Positions 1-8,335 of a stretch of DNA of 32,347 bases are shown piece after piece. The translations under genes and the position numbers were made by a program. A model generated the notes under the pieces. That model ran no database searches, was not told where the DNA came from, and worked only from the letters and a program-made list of their open reading frames with translations. Source of the DNA: Dehalococcoidia bacterium (GTDB taxonomy: Bacteria > Chloroflexota > Dehalococcoidia > UBA2979); contig WHSU01000040.1 in the NCBI GenBank assembly GCA_009379925.1, positions 1 through 32,347 on the forward strand. Reading direction: 5' to 3'. Each line of letters starts with the position of its first letter. The stretch's first letter is position 1.

Positions 1-2
1 AG

Positions 3-53
3 GCGATCACGGACGTGGCCGTGCTGGGGACGTTGATTCGCGGCGCAGCGTAG
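3..53 (+). CDS. 3' end of an unidentified gene (partial)
   Basis: The frame beginning at base 3 reads 16 residues (ending VLGTLIRGAA) and stops at TAG 51-53. Fourteen of the 16 codons end in G or C, the pattern of the real genes in this window, and the other two forward frames lack it. The fragment is too short to assign a family. It would be transcribed in the same direction as the CoA-transferase that follows, with about 100 bases between them. Confidence 0.4.
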   Translation, partial: AITDVAVLGTLIRGAA

Positions 54-156
54 GACGTACGGGGATCGCTAATGGTGTCGCCCCGTCCCCTCTCCTAGCA
101 TCGCGACGCACACTCCCGCTCACCCGGAACACGGCGGGCACCCGGAAGGCATCAAC

Positions 157-2703
157 GTGACCGGTCCCCTCGAAGGACTCTGCATCCTCGACCTCACGAC
201 CGGCGTGGCCGGTCCGTTCGCCACGAAGCTGATGGCGGACTTCGGCGCGCGCGTGGTCAAGGTCGAGCCGCCCGGCGGTGACCCCTCGCGCCGCGATGGG
301 CCGTTCCCCGGCGACATCGAGAATCCCGAGGCGTCCGGGCGATTCCTCTTCCTGAACACCAACAAGGAGAGCGTTGTCCTGGACCTAGAGGACGACGCCG
401 ACCGCCGCGTCATCGAGGGGCTGGTGGCGCAGGCGGACGCAGTGCTGGAGGACCGCGCGCCGGGTCGCCTGTCCACCCTGGGGCTCGGCTACGAGCGGAT
501 GAAGGTGCTGCGCCCCGGCATCGTCCTCACGTCGATCACTCCGTGGGGGCAGGATGGCCCGTTCGCCGAGGCTGGCTACCTGCTCACGGACATCACCGCG
601 CAGGCCTTCGGCGGGCCGATGCTCTGGACGGGCTCGCCCGAGAAGCGCCCGTTGCGCCTCGGTGGCGGTGGCGCGAACGCGCTGTACCAGGCCGGCGCCG
701 TGAGCGCTCTGGCGACGATGATCGCGCTGTTCCGGCAGGGGCACGAGGGCGTGGGGGACCACGTCGACATCTCGATCTACGAAACACAGATTGGGAGCCG
801 CGACCGCGCGGCGCCCTACGTCCTCAACTACATCTACAACGGCACCGAACCGAAGCGCCAGAGCCCGGGCGCCATCGTGGTCGTGACCGGCACCCGGCCG
901 TGCGCGGACGGCTACGTGAACATCCGAGGGGACGGCGGCAACGGACCCCGCCTCCCGGTCTTCCTGCGCATGATCGGCCTCGATGAGGTGATGGACGTCG
1001 ACGAACTCGCCGCCGACCCCAACATCATGGCGCGCATCAAGGACCCCGAGACCGCGGGGATCATCGAAGCGATCTACCTCAAGTGGCTCAACGGCATGCC
1101 GAAGCGGGACGCCGCGATCGCCGCGCAGGAGCTAAAGCTGATCGCCGCGCCCGTGAACACCCTGCGCGACCTGATCGCCGAGCCGCACTTCCGCGACCGT
1201 GGCCTCTGGGAGACCATCGACCACCCCGCGACCGGGCCGCTCGAATATCCCGGGCGCCCGGCGATCTTCGGCTGCTCGCCGCGTCCACCGGCGCGCCGGG
1301 CGCCGCTGCTCGACGAGCACCGCGAGCAGGTCCTCGCGCTCGCGGGCCTCGAGGCGCCGGCCCGCCCGCCCGCCACCGACGAGCGCCGGCTGCCCCTCGA
1401 GGGCCTGCGCATCGCCGAGATCACCGTTGCGTGGGCCGGACCGTACAGCACGCAGCTCCTCGCGGAGTGGGGCGCCGAGGTGATCCGCGTCGAGCCCACC
1501 AGCCGCATCCAGCCGGCCACGCGCTGGGCCGAGCGCGTCACCACCAGGCAGATGGAGCTAGAGCGGGGCGCGGCCGGCATCTCCAGCCGGGGTAGCTACC
1601 CGGACTACGAGCCCGGCGACCAGCAGTGGAACCGCAACTCCGGCTTCAACAGTCAGGCGCGCAACAAACGGTCCGTCTCGATGGACGTGATGGACGACGA
1701 AGGCCGTCAGCATTTCCTGGAGCTGATCAAGCACTGCGACGTGTTCATCGAGAACAACGTCCCCGAGACGATCGACCGCATGGGCATCTCCTACGAGCTG
1801 CTCCGCGAGGCGAACCCGGACATCATCGTGGTCCGCATGCCGGCGTGCGGCCTCAGCGGCCCCTACGCGTCGTGGCGCTCGTTCGGGACGCACGTGGAGG
1901 GGATGATCGGGCACCAGTACACGCGATGCTATCCGGACGGCCACCCCGACGAGGCAGGCGACGTGTACTCGGCCGATGCCGCGGGTGGCACGCTCGCGGC
2001 GCTGATGATCATGTTCGCCGTGCGGCATCGCGACCGCACCGGCGAGGGCCAGATGATCGAGATGCCGCTGGCGGAGGCGTTCATTCCCTACATGGGCGAG
2101 CTGCTCCTCGACCTGGGGATGAACGACCGTGACCCCAGCCCGTGGGGCAACCTCCACCGCACCCACGCGCCGCACAACTCCTATCCGTGCGACGGCGATG
2201 AGGCGTGGGTGGCGATCGAGGCGGAGACGGACGAGCAGTTCGCCGGAATCTGCGCGGTCCTCGAAATGCCCGAACTGGTTGCGGACCCTCGCTTCGCGGA
2301 CGCGAAGTCGCGCAAGGCGAACGAGGCCGCGCTGGACCGGTTGCTGGACGCGAAGACCGTGGCCTTCGAGAAGTACGACCTGTTTCGGAGACTACAGGCC
2401 GCCGGCGTCCCCGCGGCGCCGCTGCAGAACGCCGCCGACCGGCTGCGCTGCCCTCACCTGGCGGCGCACCACATCTTCCAGGAGGTGCACCAGGAGGCGA
2501 CGGGTACGCACCTGAACATCGGCCCGTACTGGCGGATGGCCGGCACGCCGAACCGGATCCGCCGAGGCGCGGCGATGATCGGGCAGGACAACGAGTACGT
2601 GTATCGCGAACTCGTCGGCCTGACGGCCGACCACCTGCGGGACCTCGAGGACCGCCATCTCGTCGGCACGACGTTCGCGCCCGGCGTCCTGCCCGAGCGG
2701 TAA
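157..2703 (+). CDS. Tandem (double-length) CaiB/BaiF family III CoA-transferase
   Basis: An 848-residue protein made of two family III CoA-transferase units in one chain; single enzymes of this family are about 400 residues. The N-terminal unit starts with PLEGLCILDLTTGVAGPFAT (res. 4-23) and the C-terminal unit restarts with PLEGLRIAEITVAWAGPYST (res. 413-432). Family III enzymes move CoA between carboxylic acids through an aspartyl-CoA thioester. Aligned with the single-length enzyme at 6986-8272 (Asp168), the C-terminal unit keeps the aspartate (Asp607, SADAAGG) but the N-terminal unit has Leu176. The two halves may therefore form one pseudo-dimer with a single active site, mimicking the intertwined homodimer of the family. 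The start is GTG 157 with GGAAGG at 144-149. The gene converges on a crotonase gene with only five bases between the stops. The substrate is unknown; a role in acyl-CoA catabolism is inferred from neighbours. Confidence 0.93.
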   Translation: MTGPLEGLCILDLTTGVAGPFATKLMADFGARVVKVEPPGGDPSRRDGPFPGDIENPEASGRFLFLNTNKESVVLDLEDDADRRVIEGLVAQADAVLEDRAPGRLSTLGLGYERMKVLRPGIVLTSITPWGQDGPFAEAGYLLTDITAQAFGGPMLWTGSPEKRPLRLGGGGANALYQAGAVSALATMIALFRQGHEGVGDHVDISIYETQIGSRDRAAPYVLNYIYNGTEPKRQSPGAIVVVTGTRPCADGYVNIRGDGGNGPRLPVFLRMIGLDEVMDVDELAADPNIMARIKDPETAGIIEAIYLKWLNGMPKRDAAIAAQELKLIAAPVNTLRDLIAEPHFRDRGLWETIDHPATGPLEYPGRPAIFGCSPRPPARRAPLLDEHREQVLALAGLEAPARPPATDERRLPLEGLRIAEITVAWAGPYSTQLLAEWGAEVIRVEPTSRIQPATRWAERVTTRQMELERGAAGISSRGSYPDYEPGDQQWNRNSGFNSQARNKRSVSMDVMDDEGRQHFLELIKHCDVFIENNVPETIDRMGISYELLREANPDIIVVRMPACGLSGPYASWRSFGTHVEGMIGHQYTRCYPDGHPDEAGDVYSADAAGGTLAALMIMFAVRHRDRTGEGQMIEMPLAEAFIPYMGELLLDLGMNDRDPSPWGNLHRTHAPHNSYPCDGDEAWVAIEAETDEQFAGICAVLEMPELVADPRFADAKSRKANEAALDRLLDAKTVAFEKYDLFRRLQAAGVPAAPLQNAADRLRCPHLAAHHIFQEVHQEATGTHLNIGPYWRMAGTPNRIRRGAAMIGQDNEYVYRELVGLTADHLRDLEDRHLVGTTFAPGVLPER

Positions 2704-2708
2704 GGCGG

Positions 2709-3494
2709 CTACCCGCCCTTGAACTGAGGGTCGCGCTTCTCTCGGAAGGCGCGCCGGCCCTCCAGCTGGTCCGCCGTCTGGTACACGAGGAACCGCGCGT
2801 CCTGCTCGAAGCGCAGGGCGTCCTCGAGGCGGTAGTCGAGCGCCTGCCAGACCTGCCGCTTGGTCGCGTGGAAGGCGACCGTGGGGCCGCTGGCCCACCG
2901 CTGCGCCATCTCCATCGCGCGCTCCAGCGCCGTGCCCGGCGCGACGAGTTCCTGCACCAGCAGGGTCGAGCGCGCTTCCTCGGCCGGGATGCGGCTCGCA
3001 TCGAGCAGCCAGCGCATCGCCTGGCCGGGCCCGACCATCCGGGCGAGCATCCAACCCACGCCGTTGTCGGGCGCGATCCCGCGCTGCGTGAACGCCGGGA
3101 ACAGGTGGCCGTCCTCCGCCATTACGCGCACGTCACAGGAGAGCGCGAGGGCCATGCCGGCGCCCGCCGTGTAGCCCTCCATGGCCGCGATCACGGGCAC
3201 GGGGACCCGTTGGAACTCCGCTATCCAGTCGTAGCGCCGGGCGTTCTCCCGGAAGTCGGCGGGCGCCAGGGCGGCGTCGCGGCCGAGGTCGGCGCCGGTG
3301 CAGAAGTGCTTGCCGGCGCCCGTGAGCACCACCGCGCGCACGGACTGGTCCTGCTGCAGCTCACGCAGGACCTCGTGCAACCGTAGGCGCAGCGGCAGAT
3401 TGAAGGCGTTGCCACGTTCCGGCCGGTTGAGCGTGATCAGCTTGACCGCGCCACGCATCTCGGTCAGGACCTCGGGCTGTGCAGACTCGTCCAT
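2709..3494 (-). CDS. Enoyl-CoA hydratase/isomerase (crotonase) family protein, PaaG-like
   Basis: A 261-residue crotonase-fold protein acting on acyl-CoA thioesters. The oxyanion-hole segments are visible: CTGADL (res. 65-70) and TAGAGMALALSCD (res. 109-121). Both glutamates of classical enoyl-CoA hydratases are missing: the first position falls in GMAL and the second in FPAFTQRGIAPDNG. The F-x-x-F-x-x-x-G-[IL]-x-P-D pattern is that of isomerase-type members such as PaaG, so a hydratase function is doubtful. ATG at 3494 is chosen because GAGGTG precedes it by about six bases; the frame stays open further upstream, but no good start is seen there. It lies 86 bases downstream of the acyl-CoA synthetase gene on the same strand and probably shares its transcript. 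Confidence 0.9.
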   Translation of the reverse strand: MDESAQPEVLTEMRGAVKLITLNRPERGNAFNLPLRLRLHEVLRELQQDQSVRAVVLTGAGKHFCTGADLGRDAALAPADFRENARRYDWIAEFQRVPVPVIAAMEGYTAGAGMALALSCDVRVMAEDGHLFPAFTQRGIAPDNGVGWMLARMVGPGQAMRWLLDASRIPAEEARSTLLVQELVAPGTALERAMEMAQRWASGPTVAFHATKRQVWQALDYRLEDALRFEQDARFLVYQTADQLEGRRAFREKRDPQFKGG

Positions 3495-3580
3495 CACCAC
3501 ACCTCGCTGAGCGGTCGAGCGGATCGTCCCTTGGTAACACGGATCAGCCTGTCGACGCGCCACCGACGCGGCTTGCGCCG

Positions 3581-5113
3581 CTACAGGATGTCCGGCAGGC
3601 CCTCGCGGCGTGCCCGCCACTCGAGGATGCGGCCCACGGCTCTCGCGGCACGGGCGACGGTCGGGTAGACCGCGACACCTCGGTTGTACGCTTCATCGAG
3701 GAAGGCGCGGGACGTGTCGGCGAAGGCGCCCCGTCGCGGGCGGTCGAGCTGGATCGCGACGAAGGGGACGCGGCCGGACTCCTGTAGTTCGGCGTAGTCG
3801 GTGGCGGCGTCGCGCGCCACCTGCTGGGCGGCGCTCAGCGAACCGGGTTCTGGTTCGTCCTCGTCGGCGTTGTCGCCCATTCCGGCGGCCGCGCTGCTGT
3901 CCCACGGTACGGTCATGAAGACCAGGTCGATCGGCTCAGCCTGCCCGATGATCGACAGGAACTCCTTCATCTGCTCGGAACGACCTCGGCGGATCAGGCT
4001 GCCGACGGCGTCCACGGGGTTGCGGATGATGGTACCGGCGACGGGTACGTAGGCACGGAGGCGCTCCTGCGTCTCCTCGGGCAGGTTCGGCGTGTCCAGA
4101 CCCTCGTCGGAGATGGCGTCCGCCGCCAGCACCACGAATCCGCCACCCGCGCTGACCAGCCCCACGCCACGGCCTCGTGCGCGACGCAGCGAGGTGGTAG
4201 CCGCGATCACCAGGTCGTGGAGTTCGTCCATATTGTGCGCGCGGATGGCGCCAGTCTGACGGCACAGCGCCTCGAAGACATCGAGCGAGCCTGCCAGCGA
4301 GCCGGTGTGCGAGGTCGCGGCGCGCGCTCCGGCGGCGCTCCGGCCGCCCTTCAGGATGATCGTCGGCTTCACGGCGGCGCAGCGCTTGAGCGCCTCGAAC
4401 ACGGCGCGGCCGTTCTTCACGCCCTCGATGTAGGCCGTGACCACCTCGGTCTCGGGGTCCGCGGCCGCGTAGTCGAAGAAGTCCTCGCAGTCCAGGTCCG
4501 CGCCGTTCCCGAACGACACCGCCTTCGAGAAGCGGACGCCGCGGCGGGAGAGCCCGCGCACGATCTCCCCGGTGTTCGCGCCGGACTGCGAGAGGACGAA
4601 GACGTTGCCCGGCTCCCGGGGAAACCCCTTCGAGAAGGAGATCCCCTCCGCGGGTACGTAGAGGCCCATGCAGTTGGGGCCCAGCATCCGGATCCCGGCC
4701 GCTCGCAGCCGGTCGCGCACCTCGAACTCGAGGGCGGTGCGTTCCGGGTCGCCCGTCTCCGAGAACCCGGCCGTGAAGAGGTGTACCGAGCGCACGCCCT
4801 TCTGGATGCACTGGTCCGCGAGGGACAGCACGGCGTCCGCCGGGACCTGCGAGATCACGTGGTCCACCGGGTCCGGGCAGTCGAGGACGGATGGATACGC
4901 CTTGAGCCCGCCCGCCTCCGTGATCTTGGGATTCACGGGATAGAGGTCATGGCGCTCGTGGTAGCCCTGCTCCAGGAAGGCGCCGAGGAAGCTCGTCTGA
5001 CCGGCCTGTGGCCGGGAGGAGACGCCCACGATGGCGGTGGACCGAGGGTGGAACAAGGGGTCGAGGGGGTGCACTGCATCCGTGGACGGCTCCGGGCGTT
5101 CGGTCAGAGTCAC
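3581..5113 (-). CDS. ADP-forming acyl-CoA synthetase, alpha-subunit type (CoA-binding / succinyl-CoA ligase-like)
   Basis: A 510-residue protein with an N-terminal CoA-binding Rossmann domain (about res. 18-115, starting PLFHPRSTAIVGVSS), then succinyl-CoA-ligase-like domains (GPNCMG at 145-150, SQSGANTGEI at 175-184) and a C-terminal ligase domain. The motif TSHTGSLAG (res. 267-275) holds His269, equivalent to the histidine phosphorylated during catalysis in ADP-forming acetyl-CoA synthetases. These enzymes interconvert acyl-CoA + ADP + Pi with acid + ATP. The ATP-grasp beta domain, fused in many bacterial versions, is absent, and no separate beta gene is in the window. The start is GTG 5113, preceded by GAGGGGAG. 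It lies between the nitroreductase and crotonase genes on the same strand. The substrate cannot be inferred. Confidence 0.88.
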   Translation of the reverse strand: MTLTERPEPSTDAVHPLDPLFHPRSTAIVGVSSRPQAGQTSFLGAFLEQGYHERHDLYPVNPKITEAGGLKAYPSVLDCPDPVDHVISQVPADAVLSLADQCIQKGVRSVHLFTAGFSETGDPERTALEFEVRDRLRAAGIRMLGPNCMGLYVPAEGISFSKGFPREPGNVFVLSQSGANTGEIVRGLSRRGVRFSKAVSFGNGADLDCEDFFDYAAADPETEVVTAYIEGVKNGRAVFEALKRCAAVKPTIILKGGRSAAGARAATSHTGSLAGSLDVFEALCRQTGAIRAHNMDELHDLVIAATTSLRRARGRGVGLVSAGGGFVVLAADAISDEGLDTPNLPEETQERLRAYVPVAGTIIRNPVDAVGSLIRRGRSEQMKEFLSIIGQAEPIDLVFMTVPWDSSAAAGMGDNADEDEPEPGSLSAAQQVARDAATDYAELQESGRVPFVAIQLDRPRRGAFADTSRAFLDEAYNRGVAVYPTVARAARAVGRILEWRARREGLPDIL

Positions 5114-5235
5114 GCAGTCTCCCCTCGGACGGGCGGTGGGTCGGCGCTCGCTCCGTGGGGGCGGGCGGATGGCGGTTGTGCCACGGCGAGGCCCGGCTGG
5201 CCACGCGCGCGAGAGCAGGATCGCACCCTGCGCGG

Positions 5236-5278
5236 CGCGCGGCCATTAACGATTCACTTCGGGACCGCCGGCCGCGCG
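5236..5278 (-). terminator. Stem-loop downstream of the nitroreductase gene
   Basis: A perfect 9-bp GC-rich inverted repeat (arms 5236-5244 and 5270-5278) with a 25-base loop begins seven bases after the nitroreductase stop codon on the minus strand. No U-run follows, so it may be a weak terminator or a 3'-end processing structure separating nitroreductase from the downstream synthetase gene. The call rests on base pairing seen by eye. Confidence 0.4.
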
Positions 5279-5284
5279 GAGCCG

Positions 5285-5932
5285 TCAGGCGCCGTCTCCG
5301 AGGTCGAACGGGGCAGGCTCGCCCCAGCGGCTGCCATCCACGACATCCGCCAACGACCCACGCCGGGTGGGGCCGAAGTTCCCCATCGGATAGCCGATCG
5401 GCAGGATCGCGTACGAGTGGACGCCCTCCGGCAGCGCGAAGATCTCGTCCACCTCTCGCTGGTAGTTCGTGTGGCGGGTGGTCAGCGTGGCGCCCAGCCC
5501 CAGCGCGCGCGCCGCCAGCAGCATGTTCTGCACGGCTGGGTAGATGCCGGCGCCTTCGGCCCGCCTCGGCGTCTCCCCGCCCTCCATGCAGGGGACGATC
5601 CAGACGGGCGCCTCGTGGAAGTGCACGGTGAGGTACTCGACGGCGCCGAGCTGGCGAAGGTGCTGCTCCTTCGTCATGCCAGGAGGCGCCTCGCCGTGGA
5701 GGTAGGCGTCGCGTACGTGGTCCTCGAAGGCCCGCTGGTAATAGACCTGCACCTGGCTTTTCACCTCCGGGTCGGTCACCACCAGGAAGCGCCAGCGCTG
5801 GCGGTTGCCGCCGTTCGGCGCTCCGATGGCGGCGCGAAGGATCTGCCGGACCACGTCGTCCGGGACCGGGTCGGGCTTCAGCCGCCGCATCGCCCGCATG
5901 GAGTGCATGATCTCGAACAGGTCCTGAGCCAT
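5285..5932 (-). CDS. Nitroreductase family protein
   Basis: A 215-residue FMN-dependent nitroreductase-fold protein. Family signs are the N-terminal MRAMRRLKPDPVPDD (res. 12-26) with the phosphate-binding arginines, APNGGNRQRWRFLVV (res. 38-52), the GAGIYPAVQNMLLAARALGL helix in the middle, and the C-terminal ILPIGYPMGNFGP segment. Members reduce nitro groups, quinones, flavins or enones with NAD(P)H; the physiological substrate here is unknown. The ATG at 5932 has GAGGG about six bases upstream. The gene runs divergently from the second crotonase across a 232-base gap and precedes the acyl-CoA synthetase and PaaG-like crotonase genes on the same strand. That suggests a reductive step in the same pathway, though a stem-loop follows the gene. 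Confidence 0.9.
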   Translation of the reverse strand: MAQDLFEIMHSMRAMRRLKPDPVPDDVVRQILRAAIGAPNGGNRQRWRFLVVTDPEVKSQVQVYYQRAFEDHVRDAYLHGEAPPGMTKEQHLRQLGAVEYLTVHFHEAPVWIVPCMEGGETPRRAEGAGIYPAVQNMLLAARALGLGATLTTRHTNYQREVDEIFALPEGVHSYAILPIGYPMGNFGPTRRGSLADVVDGSRWGEPAPFDLGDGA

Positions 5933-6085
5933 GGGGGTCCCTCGCTAGCCCGGTGGGCAGACTGGATGTGTCGCGTTCAGCGTGCCCGAGAGTATGCGGG
6001 AACAACATTACTCGGATGATGGTCGCGCGGAGTCCCGGTGTGCTTCACTCGGTCACCGGGCACGCAACGCCAACCTGTACGCCCG

Positions 6086-6091
6086 TATACT
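6086..6091 (+). promoter_or_regulatory. Possible -10 box for the second crotonase gene
   Basis: TATACT (5 of 6 matches to the sigma-A -10 consensus) lies 73 bases before the ATG at 6165, in the 232-base divergent gap 5933-6164. No convincing -35 is visible at 16-18 bp. The rest of this gap shows no ORF with coding character and no strong repeat. Confidence 0.35.
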
Positions 6092-6164
6092 CGCGCTCGC
6101 GGCACGGGATGCCTGGCGCCCAAGCGGTGCAGGGGCATTGCTGCCGCCAGACGAAGGACCATGG

Positions 6165-6935
6165 ATGACAGAAGAGCGTCAGTACGTCGAGACGGAGCGC
6201 CACGGGAACGTGATGCTCATCCGCCTCAACCAGCCGGACCGGTACAACGTCTTCAGCTACCTCCTGAGGGTCGGGCTGGCCGATGCCATGGATGTCGCCG
6301 AGTCCGACCCGGACGTCCGCGTCATCGTCCTGACCGGCGCCGGCGACAAGGCATTCACCGCCGGGGGTGACCTCAGGGAGATGACGGACCCATCGAGCCG
6401 GCCGGCGCCGAAGAGCGACGAGGAGGCGAAGCGGGCGGCGCGGGCGACCGAGCGGTTCCGCACCACCGAGTTGCCCGTCATCGGCGCCTTGAACGGCGAC
6501 GCGTACGGCGGCGGCGCCGTGCTGGCGACGCGCTGCGACATCCGTATCGCCGCCGACCACGCGAAGTTCCGTTTCCCCGGCTCGGACATGGGCCTGGTGG
6601 TGGGCGCCGCGCAGTTGCCCCGACTCGTGGGCGCGGCCCGCGCGAAGGAGCTGGTGTTCTCCGGGCGGACCTTTACGGCGCAGGAGGCGTACCAGTGGGG
6701 CTTCGTCAACGAGGTCTACCCCCTGGAAGAGGTAGTCCCACGCGCACTGGAGATGGCGGAACGCATCGCGCAGGGTTCGCAGGCAGCGTTGCGAGCGGCG
6801 AAGCGAGTTATCGACCGCGCGAGCCTCAGTCTCGAGGCGGAGGAGATGCAGGACGCAGCAAACAGGGAGTTGCGCGGTAGTCCCGAGCAGTCCGCCCGCG
6901 CGACGGCGATGCGCCAGCGCGTCACCGGCCGCTAG
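6165..6935 (+). CDS. Enoyl-CoA hydratase/isomerase (crotonase) family protein
   Basis: A 256-residue crotonase-fold protein. Visible features are the N-terminal strand NVMLIRLNQPDRYNVFS (res. 15-31), the first oxyanion element FTAGGDLREM (res. 64-73), the second oxyanion element YGGGAVLATRCD (res. 114-125) and the FRFPGSDMGLVVGAAQLPRL segment. The positions of the two hydratase glutamates are Val/Ala in GGAVL and Gly139, so simple water addition is unlikely; isomerase, hydrolase or lyase chemistry fits better. The start is ATG 6165, with GAAGGA at 6153-6158 and six bases of spacing; an overlapping upstream extension to 5982 lacks a ribosome site. It is followed 50 bases later by a CoA-transferase gene on the same strand, probably in one operon. 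Confidence 0.9.
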   Translation: MTEERQYVETERHGNVMLIRLNQPDRYNVFSYLLRVGLADAMDVAESDPDVRVIVLTGAGDKAFTAGGDLREMTDPSSRPAPKSDEEAKRAARATERFRTTELPVIGALNGDAYGGGAVLATRCDIRIAADHAKFRFPGSDMGLVVGAAQLPRLVGAARAKELVFSGRTFTAQEAYQWGFVNEVYPLEEVVPRALEMAERIAQGSQAALRAAKRVIDRASLSLEAEEMQDAANRELRGSPEQSARATAMRQRVTGR

Positions 6936-6985
6936 CGCCCCGATCGGTCAGCACAGGAACACGCACAACGCGGAGGAGCAGCGAC

Positions 6986-8272
6986 ATGGCCGGACCACTC
7001 TCGGGCATCAAGATCCTCGACTTCACGTGGGCCCTCGCGGGCCCGTACGGCACCATGATCATGGCCGACCTGGGCGCCGATGTGTGGAAGATCGAGACGG
7101 TTTTCCAGAACGAGCAGCGCCGAGGTGGCGGTCCCTACGTGCACGGCGTGAGCACCTACTTCTTCTCCGCGAACCGCGGCAAGAAGAGCGTCATGCTCGA
7201 CCTCAAGTCACCCGAGGTGAAGGAAGCCATCTACAAGATCGTCCCGCAGGTGGACATTGTGAATGAGAACTTCCAGCCTGGCACCATGACGAAGCTCGGG
7301 TTCGACTACGAGACGCTCAGCAAGCTGAACCCGCGTCTCATCTACGCCTCGACGTCCGGGTTCGGTCAGACCGGCCCGTACAGCGCCCGTGGCGCGGTCG
7401 ACATCATCGCGCAGGGCATGTCTGGCCTCATGAGCACCACTGGGCACGTCGGAGGCCCGCCCGCGCGGCCCGGTTACTCCATCGGTGACATGGGCGGTGG
7501 CATCTGGACCACCGTGGGAGTGCTGGCCGCCCTGCAGGAGCGCAACGTCAGCGGCAAGGGCCAGCACGTGGACGTCGCGATGCTCGACGCGCAGATCACG
7601 TTCCTGGAGAACGCGGTCGTCCGCTACACCTCCACCGGCGACGTTCCCGGCCCGGTCGGGTACCGGCACCCCATCGGCACGCCGCACCAGGCGGTGCCGG
7701 CGAGCGACGGGTGGGTTGTAGTCGCGGGCGTGAAGGACCACACCTGGCCGTTGTTCTGCGCCCGCATTGGCCTGGACGAGTTGGGCTTCGACCCACGCTT
7801 CGAGAAGGCCGCCGACCGCACGAAGAACTACGAGGAGCTGGAGCCCTACCTCTTCGAGGCGTTTGGCAAGCGCACCGTGGACGAGTGGCTGGAGGAGCTG
7901 GCGGAGGTCTGCTGGGTCGGCCCGCTCAACACCATCGACAAGATGGTCGTCGACCCGCAGGTCCAGGCCCGCGAGATGATCCGCGAGCTGCCCACGTGGA
8001 CCGGCGAGACCCTCAAGGTCGCGAACACGCCGATGAAACTGTCCCGCACCCCGGCCGGCGCCGAGCACGGCGCTGCGAAGCCGGGCGAGCACACCGTCGA
8101 CTTCCTCAAGATGGCAGGGCTGGAGGAGGCGGAGGTCCAGGCGCTCATCGACCAGGGTGTAGCCGCGATGGGCCCGGAGGACCCGGAGTCGGTGGAGACC
8201 CTGTCCGACGAACAGATCGCGCAGCGGGTCGCCGCCGGCGTCCGCCGGTCCCTGCCGGCCACCAAGAGCTAG
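6986..8272 (+). CDS. CaiB/BaiF family III CoA-transferase
   Basis: A 428-residue single-unit family III CoA-transferase. The start, PLSGIKILDFTWALAGPYGT (res. 4-23), is the family signature. Asp168 in SIGDMGGG sits at the position of the catalytic Asp169 of formyl-CoA transferase, followed by the GKGQHVDVAMLDAQ segment. The enzyme is expected to transfer CoA from one acyl-CoA to a free acid as a homodimer in the cytoplasm. The ATG at 6986 is preceded by a strong GGAGGAG element near 6973. It is co-directional with the crotonase 50 bases upstream, and the pair probably acts on the same CoA ester. The C-terminal ~30 residues (PEDPESVETLSDEQIA) form a polar extension. Confidence 0.95.
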   Translation: MAGPLSGIKILDFTWALAGPYGTMIMADLGADVWKIETVFQNEQRRGGGPYVHGVSTYFFSANRGKKSVMLDLKSPEVKEAIYKIVPQVDIVNENFQPGTMTKLGFDYETLSKLNPRLIYASTSGFGQTGPYSARGAVDIIAQGMSGLMSTTGHVGGPPARPGYSIGDMGGGIWTTVGVLAALQERNVSGKGQHVDVAMLDAQITFLENAVVRYTSTGDVPGPVGYRHPIGTPHQAVPASDGWVVVAGVKDHTWPLFCARIGLDELGFDPRFEKAADRTKNYEELEPYLFEAFGKRTVDEWLEELAEVCWVGPLNTIDKMVVDPQVQAREMIRELPTWTGETLKVANTPMKLSRTPAGAEHGAAKPGEHTVDFLKMAGLEEAEVQALIDQGVAAMGPEDPESVETLSDEQIAQRVAAGVRRSLPATKS

Positions 8273-8287
8273 GGACGGCCGCGAGCG

Positions 8288-8319
8288 GGAGCTGCCGGGG
8301 ACTCGTTCCCGGCAGCTCG
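8288..8319. terminator. Strong stem-loop between convergent genes
   Basis: GAGCTGCCGGG (8289-8299) pairs perfectly with CCCGGCAGCTC (8308-8318), and two inner pairs extend it to about 13 bp with a CTCG tetraloop. It sits 17 bases after the CoA-transferase stop and 17 bases before the XRE gene stop, so it could end transcription from both sides. There is no T-run on either side, as is common in very GC-rich genomes. Confidence 0.6.
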
Positions 8320-8335
8320 AGGGGGGCGGTGCGAC

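Noticed and set aside
4217..6019. A 600-codon plus-strand frame opposite the synthetase and nitroreductase genes
   Set aside because: It spans two real minus-strand genes and their intergenic hairpin and has no domain signature.
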